Source: Otis tarda (taxonomy: Eukaryota > Chordata > Aves > Otidiformes > Otididae). From it: 64,000 nt of DNA. This document shows positions 22,441-34,569 of the stretch, piece by piece. Location: the NCBI GenBank assembly GCA_026413225.1, contig CM048552.1:142799053-142863052 (forward strand), read 5' to 3'. The notes beneath the pieces were generated by a model that was not told the origin of the DNA, did no database searches, and saw only the letters and a list, made by a program, of their open reading frames with translations. The stretch's first letter is position 1; the number at the start of each line of letters is the position of its first letter. The position numbers were made by a program, and so were the translations under genes.

Positions 22441-25400
22441 CCCCTCGCTGTCTGAGCTGTTTCCTTTTGGCTCTAGTGCGGGAACCGTCTTCTTAAGGGC
22501 TTTGCTGGGCAGGCTGGCTTCTAAAGGTGGAGTTTAATGTCTTTCAGTGTGTTTTCACTCAAATATCTTAATAAGTGTTGTATTTCCACACACCCCAGTT
22601 ATTTTTCTGGTAATACGTTTACAATACAGAAATGAGCACACTCCATCTGATTACACTGGTGCCAAACATTTCTTTTTTTTTGTCTAACAAAAGACAAAAG
22701 CATAATAACTGTATTTCTACTAATCCTGTTTTTTTTTTTTTTATGGTAGTTGCTGACTTCCTGTCCTTGCAATGCGAATACAGAAAAAGAAAAGAACATT
22801 GCACCCCCTTAAAAATACGCATTTACACTGCCCAGACACACTTATGAGAAAGGGCAAGAATATCTAAGCTGCTATCACTCAGCCAGTTTTGGTCACTCGG
22901 ACTTAATTTTGGCGACCATGCTGATAACAGCATATGGAAGAAATCTACAAACTATCACAAAAATAAAACATCTACCTCAAAGAGAAAACCAATTCTGAAA
23001 TAGAGACTGCCTGGGACAATTCTTTCCTTTTCAAAAAAATGGAGATACTAACAATGACAAAACTTGATATGTTCATCAAGGACTGTCACAAAACCAAATT
23101 AAAACTGTAACTTGCCCGGAAAAGGAAAGTGCTACCTAAGGGCTAAACAAGGCAACTTTTTATTTACAATGTTTTACATTGATTTTTGTTTCTGCAGTCA
23201 TCACCAATGACTCAGTCCTCCAGTGTGCCAGTGTTTTTCTCTGTCTATGTGACAATCTACTTCTCTTTTAAAATAAGTTACGTAGGCAGAACATTTTCCA
23301 CTTTTATCTCAACGTACCTCACGTGGTAATCCTACGCTTGTCAATAACATCTGAAGGGTAAAAAAATACCTCTCACCAACACGCCACTTTTCCTCGACAT
23401 CTCTACCTCCTCTTGTTTCTTCCTTCTCCTTTGTTCATTCAAATTGCTGGCCAACAACAGCCAAAAAGAAAGCGAAAGGAGGAAAAAAGTGAGAAGAAGG
23501 TTTAATTTCTTTGCAATGCCATGGAAGCCCCTGTACGTCCATTTGCGCTGCTCGGAAGCTGCAGACATGTTGTGCCGGATTGAGAGTTGTGTGGTTGGAA
23601 ACTATTCGCTGCCCGCTAAAAAAACTCTTCTGGGTACGCCCTTGCATTCAAGGTATGGAAGCTAAAAGTGGGACCGGCCTTCCACAATTCTAGCTTGCAA
23701 AGTACACTGAAAAAAAAAAAAAAGAAAAGAAAAAAAAAAAGGAAAGAAAAAACCCTTGGTTCCCATTCAGAAACGCCTAAGCCTTCCGGTTTGTCCTTAG
23801 CACACAAACACTAGATGTACTACAGTATTTCTGGGAGCTGGAATAGCATTCTGGGTATACCAAAATTAAGAGGGTTGGGCTTGTTTGTGAGCCTGCAGAG
23901 TTCCTCGCTGTGTGTTTTCCATGAGAGAAATGAGAAAGAGTTTCCCAGTTATAGCCCCCAAACCTTTGCTGAGAAGGGACGCCACAAATCACGTGAATAA
24001 TTAGTGACACTCTTAAGCATCTAGCACCATGCCCATTTATTTTCTTGGCACAAAATGTATTAGTTCTACACTATTCATTTAGTCTGCATTTAGCAAGAGA
24101 TAAATTTTAGTCGGAAGCTGTACCAAAAGACAATATATACTGTATGTTGGAGAAAAATCTATTTGCTCTAAGACCATAGCTTTATCTAAAAAAAAAAAAA
24201 ATCAGGAGAAATAGCATGGAGTTAATTTATATGAAAATCTGATTTTCACATAGCTTTTGATTGTTCAAATCTCCTAACTAAATGGCCTGCAGTGACCTTT
24301 TCAGGAATGCCGTACTCAGAGTCAAATTCTCACCAAAAAATACACATTTCTATGATCCCCTCATTTAGATAATAGCTCTGTGCCTTTTGCTATAAATGTA
24401 GAGTGAAGGAAGGGAAGCAAAGAGAAAGTTTTTCTTTCTCTATAAAAGTTAATGAGACTTTTCAGCTACACTGTAGAGTGGAGGAACTTAAGCCTCTCTA
24501 GGTGTTTCTGCTTTTCAGGTTTTGAGCTCTTGCTGTGCCTCACTCTCTCCATCCCACCTCCAAAAGGCTCTCAACAACCCATGGCTTTGTCCCTTGGTAT
24601 TTTTCTGTTTAAGCTACGCTCTACCAGGACCACTTTCACCTTCCATATTTCAGCAGAAAAACAAACAGAAGCAGAAACCGTTTGATGTATTTTAAGTAGA
24701 GAAGGCCAATAAAATATTTTTTAATGGGGATACGAAGCCTTTCAGCCAACAGGATGCTGGTTCAGTTCCAGTGAGGAACAACTAGAAGTTGATACCATCT
24801 AAAGGCTATTAAAGTCTTTGTAAAGTGAGTAGCTGCCTAAGTACTGTTCCCAGTGGCCACATCACAAAAGCACACTAACAAGTAAGTCTGTCTTCAGCTT
24901 CTTTCTTACCTGCTGCTCAGCAAGAAGACAAGAACTGAAGGGCCATGGGGACCAGTCATCCTTTCAAGAAAGTTATCAACACTCCTGAAGGTTCACACCC
25001 CAAGCTGAAATCTGCCCAGAGACTCTATGGTGGTCTGGTATGACATGCTGGTAGGTTAAACTGCATGAATATATTGATATAAGTAGTTGCTCCCTCTTGC
25101 AAGCCTGCTCTGATGGGTTAACAAGTGTAAATACATTAAAATACAGCTTTAGAAAGCCAACCTGTAAGCTCATCCCCAGTCCCACAGGAGAATGGATGGC
25201 TAAACTTGTGGCAGGCGTGTGGTCTGGTCTACCCACGCAGATGCCAGATATAGGTATGAGCAGTGCTACATTCCGGCAAAGTGGGCACAACAGAGCACCA
25301 GCAGACTGAGAGCTGCTCTGCAGAAACCAGTGATGGTCCCAGGAAGAAAAAGAGTTGTGCCCAGGGAAGGTACCTTACCCCGGCCAGTTGTTCCTCCCAC

Positions 25401-26539
25401 TCCACCCTGCGCCTGTACGGAAACCCTTCTCTCCAGCAGTAGCACATGCTTCCCTCCTACAGCTAAAGCTTTATGTGTTGACAGAAAAATAGGCAGGATT
25501 TTTCCTTAAAGGAGTACGTGTTCAGATGAGTAAACTCTGTTTTACTCACACATCTCTCTGTAGTGCAAAACAAGTGAGAAAGGAAAAGGCACGGAGCAGA
25601 AGTCTGATTTAGAAATACAGGAATACAAACTATGTTTTCACGTGTGCACACAGATTTGTTTGCTGAAAGTTTCACATACATCAAATTAAAACAGATAAAG
25701 CAACAAACTCAGACATCATTTACCCATAGGGAATACACTCAGCCTTTATTTAGCCACTGAAAATTTACTCCTGCTTGTCTGTATCGCTAACCTGCTTGGG
25801 TAGACTGATGTTTTGATGCCAGAATAGCCGTAGGGTTTCCAGAGAACATATCATAAGATGCATAGCTGCAGACACATCCTTGTAACAAAGCAAATTGGAC
25901 TTAGATGGGAGCCTTGTGCAGAACTGCTCAGCCTACAGAGGACTGGCAGAAGAAAGCATTAGCATCTCAAGACGTTTGCTGTAGAAACACAGATACCTGA
26001 GGTCATGGGGTACTTCTAGAACTTAGAGGAGAGAGGAGAGCTCAGCATTACGTTCTGTGGTTTTGGGGCAGAATTCAGGTGCCTCAAGTCACACCTGAGG
26101 CTTTTAATCCTTTTATGAATATGGCCCTATATCTTTCTGTGCCTTTGACATGGCAGCAAAGGCACTTTCCTGCCTCCCAGCGGTGTTTTAAAAACAAAAA
26201 CCTGGAAGACCGTGAAGCACAGGCTAGTCACGGAGCCAAGTTTTGGACCCCATTTCTGCGTAGCTTGCTTTGTGCAGGGTAGGGGCTGTAACATCCAAGC
26301 CATACAGGTCCCACGTTGTCTCCATTCTCACATTATTATAAGGGTCTGAAAACACGCAAGTAAATAAACTCCAGCCACAGAAGTGGTCTTGGAGAGCTTA
26401 GAAGGTAACATTCCTCCTACTGTGTCTGCACAATAAGACACTCCATAAAGTTTCCTTGGTGCTGAATGACCTGAGCAAGCACAACCTACAGAGGGACACA
26501 CATGGCAAAGATGCTTTTAAGTTCTCCTTTTATTTGAGA
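22441..26539. other. Noncoding stretch with poly-A/T tracts
   Basis: No gene is recognised. Poly-T runs occur near 22671 and 22731, and an A-rich tract with scattered G lies at 23710-23752. A near-perfect 12-nt inverted repeat with a 1-nt loop (TGAAAATC-T-GATTTTCA core) lies at 24228-24252. A strong minus-strand donor (GCAGCAG|GTAAGAA) is at 24909/24908, without a good acceptor. Confidence 0.5.
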
Positions 26540-26900
26540 CTTAGGATTGCTTTAAAGTTCTCCATTTTCTTTTTCATAATATAGACCGAAACTTAAAAGT
26601 GGCCCCAACTCGTAATGAAAGCTGCAACGAATTTTAGCAAATAAAAAGCCACTTAAAGAAAAAAACACTACTGTCCTGGCTGGGAATTTTAATAGTGCTG
26701 CACTCACAGCCAGACTGCTTGTAACTTCTCTATTAAAATGTTAAATCGAGAGCATTAAACAGCTTCCAATTAAGGGGTATATTATCACCTCGATGCACAG
26801 GGAGTTTCACACGTAAATCCCTATGTATTAAGAAGAGAATATACCCTGTGGCTTTTTAAATAACAAATAAATGGTAAAAGAGATTTTACAGGAGGTGGAA
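26540..26900. promoter_or_regulatory. Candidate conserved noncoding block
   Basis: This is AT-rich, non-repetitive sequence with retained CpGs (near 26584, 26610, 26629, 26746, 26792) and TTAAT/TTAAA-rich words such as CCAATTAAGG near 26767. No open frame exceeds 60 codons. It is assigned on texture only. Confidence 0.3.
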
Positions 26901-29006
26901 AAGCCATGGAAAGGCTTATATTTTAACACAGTCCGAGTGGAAGAAAATTTGTTTAAAACTGTATAGAAAGAGAATTTATTTTTATTTTCCCCCCACTATT
27001 CCCAAATATTTCCACTGAGACCTACTTACTATGATGAAAATCTAAGTATTCCATGGGACTGGAAGTAATGATTCTTGAAGGACTTTCATACGCACAGGCT
27101 GGAGCCGCTGTTGGTCATGTCTTTTTAACACTGAGGGCATCCTTTCCATTCCCACAGTGCCTACCTTGTGAGTCAAAACTCATTTCTCTAAGGCAACGGC
27201 AAATCTGTTGATTAATTTGAGTTAATATTACTTAAAAAGTCAGAAACAGTTTCAGTTAGGCATTGCAGATAGCCCTGGTCAGGATACATGCTACTGGGTC
27301 AGGGACTATGCCATCTGGTCAGGGACCACCTCAGAAGTTCTAAGTGTCTTGCCCACTTCTGTCCTGCTCTGATTCTCTTGTGCCACATATCATAAGATTC
27401 ACAGCTGATGTATAGACATAAGATGCAACAGCTGAGGGACTCAGGACATGAGGGTTGCTGAAACGAATGGTCTGTCCCACCCGATGCAGAGGCTTAAGGA
27501 TGTTATACAGAAAAACAGAGCTTTTGGAACATGATGGAATAGGTGTCCATGGTATCCTACAATGCAGTAGAAAATAGTTGTGGGTTCTCACAAGAAAAGC
27601 TTTCGTGCTGACACCGGCCTGAGACTGGTCATGACTGAACTGTTGTTGCTAGCCTCTAACCACTGACAGAAACCACTGCTTCAGCACTGGACCAATGTGT
27701 GTAAGTGTAGGAGCCCAGAGGATATTTTGCTCCTCACACAGACTCTTTTTAGTCAGAAACCTCCTGCATCTGTTTGGAAGAGGCTTCCTCACTTTTCTGG
27801 AGTTTAGACTTCTTCTAAAAGGTTTGCTAAAACAGTTTTAGGAAAGAGCAGCTAACAGAAAAACAGATTAACAAAAGTTCACTCCTCCTTAGGGCAGCCA
27901 TATGAAAACATGTGGCTCAGCAAGGCCAGGTGGTGACCCCAAGTTTTCTTTCAGCTCTTGCCAGAAGGAAGAGCTTGGATGCATGAGGGATGCAGCACTG
28001 AGAAGTCTGATAGAGCTTGCTGGGATGTGCTGAGATAATGCAGCTTGCTGGGAGGAGGAAGGTGCTAGCAGACAGCTGGCCTCCTCTTGTATTCAGCTCC
28101 AGCTATGCCATTGCACTATAGGAGAGGAGGAAGCATGGCTCCTCACTGCTGTTGTCACTCTCCTCACTGCCCCACACTGCTTTCCCAACCCTTCTCTGAT
28201 CTGGCTACATTGCCAAAGTCGGTAGGAAGGAGCTAGCTCCCATGAGGACTCCCTGCACCTCTGCAGCACCTCCTGCACACAGCCAGCCTGGAGGAGCAAA
28301 GGCAGGAGGATGGCTGCCTTCTATGGCAGCAGGAACACTTTCACTCAAAGCCATTGCCTTTAAAGGGGAAAGAGCCAGGAGGAGCAGCCTCTCCCCTTCT
28401 GACCCTTTCCTCCCTAACAAGCACCCTCAGGGAAGCTTCTACATAGGAGCCTGTACTACAGAGCTGGCACATCTTCCTCTGCTGCACCAAAGGCAGCATC
28501 CATCTGGTCCTGCATCTCCCCTTCATGGGTCCATTGTGTTTGGAGATGGTTTCCATGTTCTGTCAAACAAATACAGCTTATCGTTTCCATGTTAATGTGG
28601 CATTTCAGCGAATGGTATGACGAATGAGAAAAGTAGCATTTAGGTGCAGGTCTCAGATGGAAGCAAAGGAGGCTACCTAATTACATATTTATGCACCATA
28701 TGCTTGAGAACAAAAAGACCTGAAAGCTCCTGGACTCTCTTCCACCACAGACTCCCAAGGAATATGGCAGCTCTGAAAGCTTTGGCATAAATCCTTGGAT
28801 TTGCCTATATTGTTCAGCATTCCATTTATTCAACATGTTGAAAAACAAGATACACCAAGACAGACTAAAGTAAATAACTTCAGATACCCAGTTTTTCAAA
28901 TAATGGCTTCAGTTTGTTCTCTTGAGATTTCTACTAAACTAGGCTTTTCCTTTCTCCTTTCTCATTTTTCCTTTTTCCTTTTTCAGTTTTTCATTTTCCT
29001 TTCTCT
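26901..29006. other. Noncoding stretch, nothing recognised
   Basis: 28090-28560 is GC-richer, with overlapping frames of 68 to 117 codons on both strands that carry no recognisable domain. The 3' end grades into the C/T-rich edge of the microsatellite that follows. Confidence 0.55.
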
Positions 29007-29222
29007 TCCTCTCCTCTCCTCTCCTCTCCTCTCCTCTCCTCTCCTCTCCTCTCCTCTCCTCTCCTCTCCTCTCCTCTCCTCTCCTCTCCTCTCCTCTCCT
29101 CTCCTCTCCTCTCCTCTCCTCTCCTCTCCTCTCCTCTCCTCTCCTCTCCTCTCCTCTCCTCTCCTCTCCTCTCCTCTCCTCTCCTCTCCTCTCCTCTCCT
29201 CTCCTCTCCTCTCCTCTCCTCT
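29007..29222 (+). repeat. Perfect (TCCTC)n pentanucleotide array, about 43 copies
   Basis: This is an uninterrupted 216-bp array of TCCTC/CTCCT units, with slightly degenerate C/T-rich edges on both sides. One strand is all pyrimidine and the other all purine, and the unit is mirror-symmetric, so intramolecular triplex (H-DNA) formation is possible. Because 5 and 3 are coprime and no unit phase creates a stop, every plus-strand frame reads LLSSP repeats. The 177-codon frame at 28795-29328 is therefore an artefact. Confidence 0.97.
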
Positions 29223-30568
29223 TCTTTCTTCCTCTTACACTGTTTCCTTAATAACTAAATGCTGGCTATATCCTGCGAGTTCGGGGTGGACTGTTGGTAA
29301 ACCTGTTATCCATCACAGTAATTCATAGAATCTGCCATGTACCAGATGGACAATATTCCATTGCTTAAAGTGAGCTCTGTCAATCTTCGCCATTGATATT
29401 AAACAAAAGTCAGGATTATTAAAGCATATGGGTACATGGCCTCATACACTGGTTAAGCCTTTTCTTTGAGAATGTGGCTGCTGTTGTTGAGCATTCTGAA
29501 AATATATATAGAGCAGTACACTACACAGGGAATCACAGATGTCACAGGGAAATGATATGTGAAAGTAGTGTACATTTAAAAATGCAGCACTGTTGTACCT
29601 TCTTGAAAGAAAAAGAAACTTTCCTCCTTCTCCCTCCTTCCCCCTGTTGCCAGTTAAAATGAACTGTCAGAGCCTGGATAAAGATACAAACAGGATTGCA
29701 TACCTTACCAAGCCTACAGTGACTCTTAGACTTTGATCTAATTCTATTTGCTGCTTTATGATGCATGAAGCTGTCAGATAAAGAGGTGTTCAAAAAAATC
29801 CACTCGAGCTGTCAGGGCTGACAAGCCCTGTGATGGATTACAGGGAAAACAAAAGGGTTATCACCTTAACCACAAACATTTATATCTTTTTTTCATAAGG
29901 GTGCTTCAATCAACATGTAGTTACCAGGGTGTAGGTTGTTGTGAGCCTGTAGGAACACAGATCCAATGACACATGTTGAAACAGCATTTGAAAAGTACAA
30001 CACACATGCGTTGGCACTAATATGCTGCTGACATGGTACAGTTGTGCTTACTTAGATCAAAGATAAGAACCCTATAGTTTTCTATATAAAAAGAATTCTT
30101 TTCTGAAGAACAGATTTCCCCCTCCCCACCTGTCTTTCAAAGATTAAACACAGTCATAACAGTCTGAATGGGGTTTAACTCAAAAAAGCCCAGTACTTAA
30201 ATATGCCCATATGATTACTTACACAATAGAAACTTCAGCGCAGAATGAAGAGCAGTTAGCATTTGGCTCATGTAGAGAAAACAAAAAAAAATTGCACTTG
30301 CTCCTTTTTCAACATCAGAAAGCAATCTCATGGCCCATTCATCTACCATCTCTTCCTCCTCCCGTGACAAAGTCTATCAATTCTGAAAAGGCCACTGCAA
30401 CAAACAATGTTGGACCCAAAATTTGTGAAACAAAGCTAATATTCTATCTCTAGCACTGCATCTTTGACACTTTAGGGGAAAGAAGACAAGCAACAGTTGA
30501 ATTTAGTTAATTGAATGGATTGAAAAAGAAATTTGACAATTTATGGAGGATAGATCCACTGGTAGCTA
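29223..30568. other. Noncoding stretch, nothing recognised
   Basis: This is AT-rich single-copy-looking DNA. No gene, element or long frame was seen. Confidence 0.55.
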
Positions 30569-30728
30569 CAGAATCATAAAATCACAGAATGGTTTGGATT
30601 GGAAGGGAGCTTTAAAGGTTATCTATTCCAACTCCCCTGCAAGGAGCAGGGACAACTTCAACAAGGCTGGTCTTGCCCTGGCCTTGAATATTTCCAGGGA
30701 CGGGGCATCCACCACCTCTCTGGGCAAG
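30569..30728 (-). mobile_element. CR1 LINE 3' end fragment
   Basis: It starts with CAGAATCATAAAATCACAG, the complement of a slightly decayed avian CR1 3' terminal repeat. The following text is the complement of the CR1 3' end, including the terminal segment that crosses the ORF2 stop (forward GGGGCATCCACCACCTCTCT, complement of the REVVDAP-type coding stretch). It is truncated at the 5' side near 30728. About 160 bp remain, with no coding capacity. Confidence 0.9.
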
Positions 30729-32619
30729 ACAACGAAAGAAGCAACGAAAGATCTAATGGAGAAGCATTTGGGACAGGACAAAGAGCTGAGAAGAAATGCT
30801 AGCAGGATTTAAAAAAAATTCTCTCACACAAATATGGACCACCTGACAATCCCAATCAATCACACCGGTATTAAAGTTCCTCTTTCTGATGGTTTTCCTT
30901 TCCACACCTATTGCTTTAAAGAGGAAAAAAAGAAAGAAAGAAAAAATCCAAACACATTGCTTACAAAACAAAATTTAGAAGTCCTCTTAAGCACCTTTTT
31001 AACTACACCAAGATTGGACACGATTTTAGTTAGCAGCTGTGGGGGGAGGGAGGACATCGTTTCTTCAGTAATTCTAGCAGGCTTTTAGGGCTGTTTCTCT
31101 TCTCAGCTCTACCTCTCTGGCGAGACTTGCCAAGTATTAATAGACACAAGCATTACCATCATTCATTAAACTGTATTCCTATGCCATAGCCATCCAACAA
31201 ACCAATAAAACTCCTTTTCAAAAAGTTGAAAGGCAAGCTGCTCCAAATAGGCCATTATTAGTATGCACGGAGTGTACATTCACGGGCAATAATACAGTGG
31301 GAATTCAGCTAGCCTGAGCATAGGCTGATGTGAAGCATATGATATTACTTACGTAGGCATGAAAGCAATCTGCTTTAATATCAGACACTTTAGTGCAAAG
31401 AATGTCAGGGTTACCAAAGGTTAAAGACAGGCCGCTGGATTTTTTTTTTGTTGCTTTTAAAATTTTTTTTTGGTGTGAGCTGAAAAAAATGAGGGACTTT
31501 TTGCAGTTTTTGGGGGCTGCTGATAAAATCCATTTGCAGTTTTTGGGGGCTGCTGAGTAAAACGGTAATAAATGATGCAAGTTAAAGGCAACATCAAGGT
31601 AAAAAACAAAAGGCAGAATGTGCCACAAAGTGTAATATGCAGAGAAAAAAGGAAAATGTGAGAAATGGCCAACTGCCATTCAGCTGATGTTCATAAGTGT
31701 TGGCCCCAGCTCTGATGCCTCTTCCAGGGTTTGAGCATCATCCCATTGAGCCAGCACCATCAAGGAGTGCTGGATGGAGGCTCAGAGCATCAGAGGCCAA
31801 ATTCCCACCCAACCGTGCCACCTGCCATACCTTGGCTTCGCATGGTGATGCTGGGAGCCATGGGTTTCTGTGTCACCCTGCCACCACGCACTCCAGAGCA
31901 TCTGCTCTGGCAGAACAGGGGCAGTTTGCTGCTTTTTCCTTACTGGGATGTTGATGTTCCACCACCCTCCTTGGCTGTGGTGTCAGCCAGTGTGTCCCAC
32001 GTGCAAAGCAGTCTGCAGGATCTGGCCCCTCTGTACCCTGCTGGTCCCTGGTCCCCGCAAGCCCTCGCTTGCATTCCACCGCCAACAGCTGCTACAGCAC
32101 TTTGAACTTTCACTTTTTCTTCACTAAAATTAAAAACCAGGCATATAACCAAGCTGAGAGCTCCCAAAATCTCAGGTGGGAAGCATTACTGAGAAAGAAG
32201 CCAGGCAGACTGTTTTCCAGAGGCTGATTGCTTTTTCAGAGTGTATTAGCATCTATTTTTTTTCCCCCAGCACTGGAATCCTTGGGTATTGGGGAGCCTA
32301 AGAAAAGGAGTAGCTCTTATGTTGGAGGATAAGGAACCCAGATAAAGAATAAAAAAGGAACAGAAAACAAAGATGTTTCTCACATTTTTCTCAAAAGCAC
32401 TGTTCTGTTTCTGTTTGATTCCATGTGGTATGGAAGGTAGAAATTGTAAATATTGAGGAGAAATAATGCAAGCTGTTATGAAACCATTTGCTTTCATAAC
32501 TTACTGTGAAGTGACTAAATCCCCTTTATATACCAACAGCCTTTTCTTTAGGCTGCTGCTACCTGTCTGTTAGTCCTCATGCAGGACTGTGCCTGCAGTT
32601 GACAGTTTATGACATATGC
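30729..32619. other. Noncoding stretch with a short tandem duplication
   Basis: No gene was recognised. A 23-bp word (TTGCAGTTTTTGGGGGCTGC plus TGA) occurs twice at 31501-31523 and 31534-31556. Poly-T runs occur at 31440 and 31463. 31690-32110 is GC-richer, with overlapping frames on both strands and no domain. Confidence 0.5.
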
Positions 32620-32652
<33 letters not shown>

Positions 32653-32675
32653 GAAAGAAAGAGAAAGAAGGGGGG
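32620..32675 (+). repeat. (GAAA)n/(GA)n microsatellite
   Basis: A purine-only tract of GAAA units flanks a run of about ten GA dinucleotides, ending in a G-run. Confidence 0.95.
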
Positions 32676-33180
32676 AGCTTGCCATGAAAGGAAGACAGAT
32701 GGGCCTATCAGTTATGTATATTGTGACCCACCTGCCAGTCACAGCCCCATGGGAATGCGGGCATAATAAATACTGAAAAATGGAAAGTAGGAATTAAACT
32801 TTAAAAAACAAAACAAAACAACAGACCAAACAACAACCAAACATATTGAACAAAGTAAATTGTCTGGAAGGGAGAAGAGTAATAAAGATTTTTTAGGAGC
32901 ATATAAATCAAAATTTCAAAAGAAATTTGCCAAATGGGGTCTCAGCTCGTGTGCAGTTAGTGGCAGGAGGGTGTAAATTGTGGATCCAGAGAGGATGATT
33001 GCCAGTACGCCTAGGTATGAGGGGGTTGGTTCAATAAATATTCATGACAGCAGTGTGTATGCATTAAGCACACACCCTACCCCAGCAAACCCAGCCTGGC
33101 TGAACTTCACCCCCCAGCCCCTCAGGATCCTTTGCATCTTCTTGCATTGCCCTCAGCTGAGTCTCACTGCTTTTTGTGGT

Positions 33181-33212
33181 CGTGTGTGTGTGTTTGCGCA
33201 CGTGCGTGTGCA
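33181..33212. repeat. Alternating purine-pyrimidine tract (GT/GC)
   Basis: CGTGTGTGTGTGTTTGCGCA followed by CGTGCGTGTGCA is alternating except for one TTT interruption, and it contains CG/GC steps. This is the composition that most easily adopts Z-DNA. It is otherwise a short imperfect GT microsatellite. Confidence 0.8.
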
Positions 33213-34569
33213 AGATCCTTCTTGCTAAGATCAGGAGTAATCAAAATCCATTCTTCCTACATTGAATAAGTGTTTCATGAAAAACCTTGCTTCCCTTCTC
33301 AAATGACATGAAGTCCAGAGGATCATCTCTTGCTTCTGTTATGCATTTCCTCCACTGCAACCCTGAATATGTTCCTACAACTTCACGGAAATTCCATCCA
33401 CCCTCATGCCAACCACATGCCTCTCTAGACTCCAGAGCCTCCCTGATAATTCTGCATTACGTGGATATTTGCTACACGGAAATTTCCCGCCTGCACATAG
33501 ACCTGTGGAAAAACATACGTTTTCCCTTTGGTCAGCGACCATTGTACCTTCAGAGACAGCTGTCTCTGCCTACCTCTTTGTTGTAAAATCTCACTTTTGT
33601 CCATGGAAGTGACTCTTCCCTACAAAATCCTCTCACCTATTTAACCAGGATAGGTGTTTAGTGGCAGAAAGACACTTCTGTTTTCCTTTTCCCTTTCTGC
33701 TCCCTTTTCCCATCTCTGAATTCATCCGCATCCTCTGCTTTCTGTCCTCTTCCTGTCACTGAAGTCCTTCTCCCTCTCCTCCTTTCACCTCTCGTCCATT
33801 CATTCCCCTGCCAGTGAGACATGCAAATGAACTCTAATTCTAATTTAAAGACCTCTTTGATGTAGGCTCTGTCTAACCAGAAAAAAACCCCTAACAGTAT
33901 CTGACTTAGTTTCTGCTCTGACTTTTTCACTGCTTTTAACCTTAGGAATTTTTTGTCTTCACATCACAGGCAGGGAGACAGGGCTGTGGTTTATCTGTTT
34001 TTAACAATATGTGAACTAAGGTAATTACTTAAAAGAAAATATTAGTGGAAAGGTTTTTCTTATCTTTCTGAGTAAGGAAAAAACCAAAACCCTCCAAAGA
34101 AAGAGAAGTGTGTAGTTGGAGAATGCTTTTGCCATTACTGAGTATTCATACTATGTGTTGGGGGACCAGCTGGGGGCTTGCATCATCGTCTAATGGAGGT
34201 GAGGAACCAGCAGAATGGATGTGGTCTCTTAGTGGGGTTCTCCATCTGGACAAGTATCATCTGGCTGAGCAGCGGTGGGAAACCCACCTCTGGTGACATC
34301 CTGTCAAGGGTTTCTTCATGAGATCTAAGTCCCTACATAGAAATAAATACCTGCACTTGTTCTCGTGCTCATTCAATATCTCTTTCTTCACAATCTTTGC
34401 TACTTGTTATTTCATCTAGTTACTTTTGGCGCCAAATGTTATTAACATATGAATCTAAAATTTTAAGGGTTATCACTAATTCTGCACAAACCCTTGATCC
34501 AAAATTAATAAAACAACACCAGTGGAGTCAAATGTATCTCTGAACTACTCACTCTACCATATGGCAATC
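33213..34569. other. Noncoding stretch, possible LTR remnant
   Basis: No gene was recognised. 33660-33800 is C/T-rich. 34100-34445 has some LTR-like features: AATAAA near 34341, and TTTTGGCGCCAAATG near 34425 that resembles the start of a primer-binding site. No TG...CA ends or flanking duplication could be fixed. Confidence 0.35.

Noticed and set aside
24750..24772. tRNA-like box B (GGTTCAGTTCC) suggesting a SINE
   Set aside because: No matching box A at the right distance and no cloverleaf.
28795..29328. 177-codon LLSSP-repeat protein
   Set aside because: It is the translation of the (TCCTC)n microsatellite, which has no stop in any plus-strand phase.
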